Shown: positions 55,991 through 64,000 of the stretch, one piece after another
Position numbering within the stretch: position 1 is the stretch's first letter
Layout of the letters: every line of letters starts with the position of its first letter
Assembly: GCA_025345505.1 (NCBI GenBank)
Contig: JANVCC010010406.1
Span: forward strand, 16,209,260 to 16,273,259
Direction: 5' to 3'
DNA: 64,000 nt
DNA from: Todiramphus chloris collaris
Taxonomy: Eukaryota; Chordata; Aves; Coraciiformes; Alcedinidae
Notes under the pieces: generated by a model
What the model was told of the DNA's origin: nothing
The model's database searches: none
Seen by the model: the letters and a program-made list of their open reading frames with translations, nothing else
Position numbers and translations under genes: made by a program

Positions 55991-58450
55991 TTTTTGTATT
56001 ACAGCTATAGTTTCAAAATATTGTGTGGATGTGTTAATCAACTTTTCCATTGAGTTCTTTTTTTCTTGTAAACCTGTAAGTCAATCCTTGTGTAACACTT
56101 AGAAATTTGAATCACTATTCTGCACTGTCAGTGACACTACCATTATCTTTCCCTACAACAAGGGACACCATAATACATCTACATCACACATTCCATAATC
56201 CTTCTCTAAATGTTAAGCTACAGTGATCTTTACTCTCCTATATCAGTTGTATTACTTCACTTTCATATACTTCACTGTTACAAAATCATCCCTTTTGCCC
56301 ATGTAAGAACATTATAACTACCCTGAACTATTTTCCAGTTATCTTCAACTTGCAAAGTCATGCCATGATAACAACTTATCTTCCGTTGTTATTTAGTATC
56401 AGTAGTGATTATCTGTATAAGAAAACAATCTTGTCATATAATGGTCATTTTCCACTTAATAAAATGATCAAAATCCATAGCAGCAGTTAACAGCTTGAAA
56501 ACAGCATGTGACCTAATTAAAAAGAAAAACAAAAACCAAAAAACCCTAACAATAAAAATAGACAAAATAACTGTATAAATGTGAAGATTCACTATAACAA
56601 TGTGTAAGGTCACTGCTTTGTGTTTTAAGATGTAAAGAATGGACTGAAAATTGAAAAAAATTCTGAAAACATGTACTTTATATCTGTCTACGATAGGAAA
56701 AAAATACAGCAAATGTCTTCTTTTCACTGAAATCAGATATAATTACATTTTTCTTTAAAAATCTCATAAAAATTGAAGCAAAAACCTCTGATTATTTAGG
56801 ATCTAGCATTTATTTGAGTGACAATTCTGCAACCTAAACACTCACAAATTATACAACTATATTCACATAAACAACACAGTACCCAAGTTACATCACAGAT
56901 ATAACAGTAATATTTATTATACCATCCTTAATTCTGATACTTGAAAGACACTGTTTCCCTAGTACATTTTGAACAATCAATTTAGAGCAAAGTGTTTCAC
57001 CTTCTCATAGGTTCCACTGTTTTTTCTTCTCCTCTGGAGAAAGACATGAAAACATGACTTCATATCAGAGGTATTGTAATCTTTTTACCTGACATTTATA
57101 AAGTTTGATAATGTTGCTTTAAATTCTTGAAATCTTTGTCTAAATCTAAGTCTTTAAATCTTTGTAAAGAGAGTTTACATTGCTTCTATTATTCTTTCTG
57201 TTATATTTTATTTACTCAAACAATTTATCTTAAAATTTATATGGATTTATCATTGTGGAATAGAATGTTATACCTCAAGTACCTCTGTTAATTACCCATA
57301 TGGATTCTCTTGAAACTGAAGCTGGTGTGACAAACATCCTGAAAGGGTATGTAGGTGAAAGAATTCACATTAAATACTGGACAGACTCACTGTATTTCAG
57401 TACTATCAAAGGACACTCATGACTTAAAAAAGTACAAAGGTAAGAAAAACCCCAGACTTTAAACTGAATGTTTCAAGTGAAAGACATGAGCATTGAACAT
57501 GCTTTATTACATAGTACTGTTTCTCCTAAATATTTTCAACATCCGAAACATTTTAATTTATATTTCAAATCATCTGCATCTTCCATGAAGCTTCCATAAA
57601 GTGAAAATATTCCCAGTCTCTTTTTATTAGGCTCATGGACTTTCTATCTGCAGGAAATTCTGTGGGGAAGGGCTATTTTCAGAAAATTGTCTATCTGTTT
57701 GAAAGATGCAAGTGCACTGAACATTGGAACATTAGGAGAAGTAGAAAAAAGTGATTCCATCAAAAAGTTAGGAAGAAAAGGTTGGTTATTATGTCCTTGA
57801 TTGTTTAACAATCCCTTTGATGCAGTACATTGCTATGCAGGCACAAAGGTCAGTCCATGCATATAGTACTTCAGGACTCAAAAAAAATTGTCAAGAAGAT
57901 TCAAGAGGTTCATTTCTATAGTCTTCACTTAAGCAAAAACAATATTAAAATAGACTGGATAATGTGGATTTAAGAATTTAGTAATTTCACTATTATTCTT
58001 ACATAGAACAAGATTTTTTGAAAAGACAATTTAGATTAATAAGTGTTTCCTAACGGTAGAGTCACTTCAAGGAAAAGTAATACATGTGTGATATCACAAA
58101 ATACCTCGAACTTCAGAGGAAGTATAGAAGTGTTCCTTCTTTCAGGATTTATGAATGTTGACAAGGCAAAAAAAGCACAGTTCACTATCAACAGTGTTAT
58201 GTTTTAAAAAAGTAATGGAAATTATTAAAGAAATACGCATTCTTCTTGCAATATTAGAGGCAGCCTGGGGAAGTTTTTCCCAGGCAGAACCAGCTGCTAA
58301 ATTCTCAGCATGTTGTAAAATATTCACAGCGATGTACAGAATTTCATAGGAGAATAAAACAACATGCAAGGCAAATTATGCCACTTCATGGATCAACCCT
58401 CATAAGTGAAATTTTTGTATATATCTTTACTACACAAGGACAGTATAAAT
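55991..58450. other. AT-rich unique DNA, no gene seen
   Basis: There is no recognisable gene, RNA or repeat family. Open frames near 56434-56727 and 58142-58369 have no family resemblance. Confidence 0.5.
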
Positions 58451-59404
58451 GACAGCAGCCTTCTGAAGGACTTGTTGATACTGGTGGATGAGAAGCCAAA
58501 TATGAGTCAGTTCACAGCCCAAAAGGCCAACCGTATCCTGGGCTGCATCAAAAGAAGCATGGCCATCAGGTCAAGGGAGGTGATTCTGACCCACTACCCC
58601 ACTCTGGTGAGACCCCACTTGGAGTATTGTGTCCAGCTCTGGAGTCCTCAGAACAAGAAAGACATGGGCATGTTAGAGAGGGTCCTCAAGAGAGCCACAA
58701 AAATGACCAGAGGGATGGAACACTTCTATGAAGAAAGTCTGAGAGAGTTGCAGTGACTTAGCCTGGAGACGAGAAGACTCTGGGGACACCTTACTGTGGC
58801 CTTTCAGTGCTTAAAGGGGGTCTATTAGGAAGGTAAGGACAATCTTTTTATCAGGTCCTGTAGCAACAGGGCAAGGGGTAATGGTTTTAAACTTAAAGAG
58901 GGGATAGTTAGACTAGATATGAGGAAGGCATTTTTTACAATGATGGTACATAAACACTAGAGCAGCTTGCCTAGAAAGGTGGTAGATGCCCCATCCCTGG
59001 AAAGATTCAAGGACAGGTTGGATGGGGCTCTGAGCAACCTGATCTAGTATGGTATCTACATGGCTTTTAAATACATACAGGGATGGTTATTTAACCACTT
59101 CCATAGGCAGCCTGTTTCAGTGTTTCATAATCGTTTTGGTATAGAAGTTTTTCTTACTGTCTAACCTAAACATTCCCTGGTGCAACTTGATGCCATTTCC
59201 TCTTGCCCTATCAGTTCTGACTTGTGAGAAGAGATGAACACCCACCTCTCTACAACCTCCTTTCAGGTAGTTGTAGAGAGAGATAAGGTCTTCCCTCAGC
59301 CTCCTTCAGACTAAAAAGATGTCCCTGCTCACTGAAGGGTTGTTGAACTAGATGACTTTTAAAGGTCCCTTTGAAATTAAAACACTCTATGATACTATGA
59401 TTCT
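58451..59404 (+). mobile_element. CR1 LINE, plus strand, holding a minus CR1 piece
   Basis: A 5'-truncated plus-strand CR1. The frame 58406-58756 includes ILGCIKRSMAIRSREVIL and HLEYCVQLWSPQ. The C-terminal and untranslated blocks follow to GATCTAGTATG at 59050. There the sequence switches to a minus-strand CR1 piece (59051-59319) and then resumes at TGTCCCTGCTCACTGAAGGG, finishing with CTATGATACTATGATTCT at 59404. The two plus parts join without loss of family content, so the minus piece was added later. Confidence 0.9.
59051..59319 (-). mobile_element. CR1 fragment inside the plus-strand CR1
   Basis: About 270 bases in minus orientation, with blocks such as GGCTTTTAAATACATACAGGG, GCAGCCTGTTTCAGTGTTT and CAGGTAGTTGTAGAGAGAGA. 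It belongs to the subfamily of the CR1 at 26030. It lacks the last 100 or so bases of the CR1 3' end, which a normal CR1 insertion should have. Confidence 0.85.
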
Positions 59405-59599
59405 AAATGACATAAGCCTGTTTTGTCTTCCAGAATATATACAGAGCTGTTGATAAATTCATTTGTGGATAAACTTTTGTTTTGACACATTCTATGACCT
59501 AAAAGAAGCTGTTTAGAAACATTTAGATCATTCTTTCTTTATTGATCATATAGAGATTTGTCTGTTTTCTTTGTTTTAATGATTCTATCCTTCACAACA

Positions 59600-59629
59600 T
59601 AAATAAATAAATAAATAAATAGATAGATA
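59600..59629. repeat. AAAT microsatellite
   Basis: Five to six AAAT units are followed by two to three GATA units. Confidence 0.9.
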
Positions 59630-61976
59630 CCTGGTAATTTGTTTATACTGTTGAACTGTTAAAATGGGGGCAAGGAGGGAAACCCATTCAGTCATAATTT
59701 CATTTAAAAGAAGATGAGTTAAGAGATTTTGTGTTTTCTTTTAACTAGACATCAGAAGAGGTGGTGACAGCATACAGAGCAAGTAACCTATTAATGTATA
59801 TTCCAGATGTTTCAGCTCAAAAATCAAGTGTCATGACAATATCATACCTTTAAAAAGAACATGCATTCCCATTATCAAAATAGAAAGGTAAGTCAGGAGT
59901 AAAAAACTCATCTAGGGACCCACAGAAAATAGAACAAGGAAGGAGACCCTGCCAGCATCACTTCTAGAACTAACTGGTACTAGAACACAGGTAAGTATTC
60001 AAATGTCAAGGTCTGCCATGTGTGTGAATGCTTAACCCTCAGACTATCAAATAAATAAAATATCTTCCAAATAGCCACTGCAGCAGATTAACAATTTTCC
60101 TTTCTGTTTTGTTAAATCTTAGTGTTTACACTAAGGCTGGATGTTGTCACCAGGCCCTTAACAGAAAAGTCAAAAATTCTAGGCATACAGCCTCCTTATG
60201 GACTCTCTTTCTTTGTCCTGAACCACCTAGGCACTTAATAACCATCAGCAGATTTTAGATAAATAGCTTCTGAGCTAGCAGTTAAAAGAAAACAAAAAAA
60301 TTGTATCAATTTTACTAGTAATTGGTTTTATTTGCATCTGTCTAAGAACAGATAAAATCTCTACTTATGGCCCTGCTTTTGTGAAGTATACTAATAATCT
60401 AAAGCTTCACAGCTCTTGATAAGGTCTACCTGGATTTTTTCTGATTTTTTTTTCCTGATAATTTCTATCAAAACATGGATATCATCAGACTGATATTCTT
60501 TAATTTCTACAGTTCCTAGGAAAATATTAGTACTTTTATTACAAAGGTTGTTAAAAAGGGACACATGGTTCCCAACACTTTATTCAGTTCTCAAAGATCA
60601 TTTGACAGGTCAGTTCAGGACTAGAATAAAGTTAATTTTTGTTCTTTTCAAGGACTCAGGAGAATTTTGATATTTACCTGATAAATAAGATTGTACTTCC
60701 TCTTAGCATGACTGTATGCTTTCTTGGGTTTATTCACCTATGTAATTATGAATAGCACCTATTTAGTTTATGGCCCACTGACATCTGTGTAGTTGACGTG
60801 GGAAAAGTTGGGTCAGAAACCCTCAGTAAAATCACTAGGTATCATTGGTTGGATACTCATATAGAAGAATTTCCAAATTAACTAATTACTATTTTCAGGG
60901 CATCAATGAAAAGTTGTTCCTTCTGAAAATTTTATAACTGTTTATTTGCTTCTCTTAGCTTAACATCAAGTGCTCCCTGAACTTGAACAAACCCAAGCTG
61001 CTGATTCTCCCTAGCATGTCACTGAAGAGTTTCAAAACTGTCCAGTAAGGCTCCCTTTCTGTCTCTCATGTACCCCATGAAAAAGAGCCTTCTGATCAAT
61101 ATATTGCCTAAAATGTATAACAGAATTTTCACAATATGTAGACATATTTGCTATATTTTCTGGGGTTTTGGGGTTGGGTTTTTTCCCACTGTGATTTGTG
61201 GTTACTCCATAGAAGAGAATATTCTTCTGCTATCTTTGATAATTCAGACAGCACACACAATAGGACAGATAACATGTCTTTAGGTCAAATCACACCACTC
61301 AGCACTCCTACTGTTCCTACAAACCAGACAAATATATACAAAATGTTTTATATTTGCCTAATACTTATTTTATGCTTTGTGAATATTCACACCTTCAGTA
61401 GCTTTATGCTTAGAGTACTTCCATAATTATTAACCTCCAGTATCCTTATAGCACTTTAGGTAGTTATGGTGACGTAAGACAATTTGTGGCAGTTTTCTAC
61501 AGGTCACCCCTTCCATACTTTTAGTATTATATTAGAATACAAGACAAAGTATTCCTCATCCCTTGGGTGGATATCATTAACATTCTTAAGGAGTATATTC
61601 CCTTCTATGACAATACCCTTTCATGAGACCTTGAAAAGACATATCTATTTCAACAACAACCTGCCAGCAGGAACAGTGGGACACTTTTGCCATCTTTAGT
61701 GTATAGGTATTTGGAGAGCAATTTTGTACCCTTTTATTTATGCAGGGTCACTAGCTGAAGTAAAAAGGATTTATAAGAAGCACTGATTTACAGCAGTAAA
61801 CCTCATTTATTGCTAAATATTTCACTCAGTTTAAAATCAGACAATAAAGTACTATTACTTTCATACCCAAACATCTTGTAAAACTAGGTGCTTGAATGGC
61901 AGCAACTTTACTTTTTACATCATGCTAAAATTTATGAAACAGAACCAAAACCATGCCAGACCAAATCAAACAAAAA

Positions 61977-62012
61977 AACAAACAAACAAACAAACAAACA
62001 AACAAAACAAAC
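61977..62012. repeat. CAAA microsatellite
   Basis: About eight CAAA units in tandem on the plus strand. Confidence 0.9.
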
Positions 62013-63613
62013 CCACACTTAAAGGAGAGCAATTCACAGAAAATTATTCTTTTTGTCTCTCTTTTACACTGGAGAGACATGAACATCTAATTTATAGTTA
62101 CTGAGTTAACAAGGTATTGGACCTATGTCTACCTGGAATCTACTTATTCATTTCTCCCTAGAATCTAAAGTATAGAAAGTCTTATAAGCACTGACAAACT
62201 TAGTTTTTCATAATAATGGAGCAAAATTTCAGACAAATGTATCTAATTTACCTGAAGGCTATTGACCTAACAGTCATGAAAAAAATACACTGTGATCATC
62301 AAGATCCAATTTAACATCTCTTTAACAGGCTGATACATTGGTGCATAATTTTAATGTGAACAAAAGAACAGGGTTAAATTGATACAGTTGGTGGAGGGTG
62401 CTTTCATCTGACTTAATGTTTAAATATGATCTGGGTAATCAAAGATTTCTCTACCTGGAAGACTCTATAATCTAATTGTTGAAAAAGTAAGATGTAACAT
62501 AGTACTTCATATTGAATTACTAACTTGACTGAATAGGAAGCAAGCACCAAATCTAAAAATGCATTATCTTCAGTACTTTAGAGCATGGTGAATTTCTTCA
62601 TTGTGTTGATATTTAAAACGTCTGTATAACTGCACAAAAGACAATAAAAAAATCATCACAATTTTTCCATAGTTTATTTTTTCTTAATATACCTTGTCCT
62701 GCTTTTTAATTTGTTTATATTATTGATAGTTTCACAAGAGAATTTAGTTTTTGTGAATGATTAATTTATTATACCTTATGTTTCCATAGCTTGTTATAGA
62801 GAATGTTTTATTCTGATAATGAGTAAAAGTCAGAAGAAGCAATATCTGATCTCTAGGTCAATTTGAAAAATGTTGATGCATCTATCATTGATATAACTGA
62901 AATTGTACCCTATATTTCTTAGTTCAGCACTACCCTTTAACACTAGTTAAAATTAAATTAACATCAGACACAACTTTTTAGGGTATAATAACTAGAGTTC
63001 TTTTCCCTGGATCCAAATAAGCTTCACTTTTCAAGATGTTTTATGATTAATTTTGAAACTGAAATTCTCTGGAACTCTGAGGTTTTGAAGATAATAGTAA
63101 AGTGTCCTAATTCGACTAATAGTTAATGAACTAATATGTAAACTGCAATTGTTAATAAAAGAGGGTTTTCATCAGTAAAACACAAAAAAGCTTCCAAATT
63201 ATTCTAATCTTAGAAACATTCATGGTATCCTTTCTGATCTTGAATAAAAAGCTGGTAGGCATTACCTTTGGACATAAATGGGTTTCTTTCGAGCAAGAAG
63301 TCAAAGGTTATACAAATATTTAACAAAGAAGTTTTGGGGACATAAAATTCAGATTTTACTTATCTTTCATAAGAAATTGTCTAAAATGCTTCCACTACAG
63401 TTACTTTTCTTTGTCCCATGCATGGATATATTTTTTGATGAAGTTGACCAGTACTACAGAAATGGTAGTTTAAATAAACTTTTTTTTAGCTGACAGCTGT
63501 CAACTGTGGTTATCCTCTTTCAGAATTGATGCTGAGGTTATAGACAATACAAGAAATATTCTGTCTGGTAATGTTATAAAACTGTTAATGCCAAAGGTAC
63601 CACACTTGCAAAG

Positions 63614-64000
63614 CATAGAATCATGGAATGGTTAAGGTTGGAAGAGATGTTTGGGGTTACTTTGTCCAACCTCCCCGCTCAAGCAGGGTCATCTACAGAA
63701 AGTTGCCAAGGCTGATGTCCAGACAGCTTTTGGATAGCTCCAAGGGTGGAGATAGTACAACCTGTCTGAGCACGCTGTGCCAGTGCTCAGTTACCCTCAC
63801 CATGAAAGAGCATTTCCTGATGTTCAGACAGAAGCTGCTATGTATCAGTTTAAGCCCATTGCCTCTGGTCGTGGCACTTGGCACCACTAAATTCTTTTTA
63901 ATATCTCCAAGGATGGAGACTCCACGGCCTCCCAGAGCAACCTATTCAGGTATGCAATCACCCCAGCCCAAAAAAGAGCTTTAGTTATGTTCAGATGGAC
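63614..64000 (-). mobile_element. CR1 LINE, minus strand, runs off the window
   Basis: The 3' end lies at the left (GCATAGAATCATGGAATGGTTAAGG). The C-terminal coding block follows, up to GGCACCACTAAATTC near 63893. From about 63899 a second copy of a block already present at 63735-63830 begins (ATCTCCAAGGATGGAGACTCC against AGCTCCAAGGGTGGAGATAG, both shown in part). The element continues past the end of the window, so its length is unknown. Confidence 0.88.

Larger units (their letters stand above)
59405..63613. other. AT-rich unique DNA with two microsatellites
   Basis: No gene is recognised. Simple repeats are AAAT units followed by GATA at 59600-59629 and CAAA units at 61977-62012. Short frames near 61068-61700 and 63278-63493 have no family resemblance. 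Confidence 0.5.

Noticed and set aside
1..64000. CRISPR array, bacterial operon or tRNA/rRNA genes
   Set aside because: No regularly spaced repeats, no ribosome-binding-site-led genes and no tRNA box pair were found. The CR1 and LTR content shows vertebrate DNA.

Overview
The window looks like bird nuclear DNA. It is AT-rich and contains no host gene that I can recognise. It is full of CR1 LINE copies, whose 3' ends carry the typical ATTCTATGATTCT-type repeats and whose ORF2 fragments show the FADD reverse-transcriptase motif. It also holds several LTR families of the kind found in birds. The species cannot be told from the sequence. By my boundaries about 41% of the window is recognisable transposable element, roughly 11 kb CR1 and 15 kb retroviral, which is high for a bird. 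The rest reads as intergenic or intronic DNA with simple repeats.

Layout. 1-5711: AT-rich unique DNA with two T/G-rich tracts. 5712-13603: a plus-strand CR1 split by an old endogenous retrovirus, ERV-1 (7295-13250). ERV-1 itself carries a minus-strand solo LTR inside its 5' LTR and a minus-strand CR1 in its leader; only broken gag, pol and env pieces remain. 15613-16333: a minus-strand solo LTR with a perfect 5-bp target duplication and a 100-N assembly gap inside it. 20555-27575: three CR1 copies and two LTR-like stretches. 27576-33257: ERV-2, with gag and pol but no env, a tRNA-Lys-type primer binding site and an internally deleted 5' LTR. 36691-45221: three further CR1 copies and a GC-rich island. 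49495-50357: a plus-strand solo LTR. 51166-53798: ERV-3, a young gag-only provirus with two 476-bp LTRs that differ at 14 sites by eye. 55768-64000: further CR1 copies, including one fragment lying inside another and one with an internal repeat.

How the parts relate. ERV-2 and ERV-3 share the primer binding site, the polypurine tract, a capsid-like gag region and an unusual gag amino end. In both, that end seems to have three hydrophobic segments in the same order ahead of the capsid-like part. Five LTRs also share a U3 core (GGATATTCCATACCATA followed by a CRE-like TGATGTCA), most often close to a TATA box. In two of the LTR families a G-rich tract sits at the expected transcription start. 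These shared LTR modules and the gag amino end are the most interesting signals here. No element looks able to make a full set of retroviral proteins.
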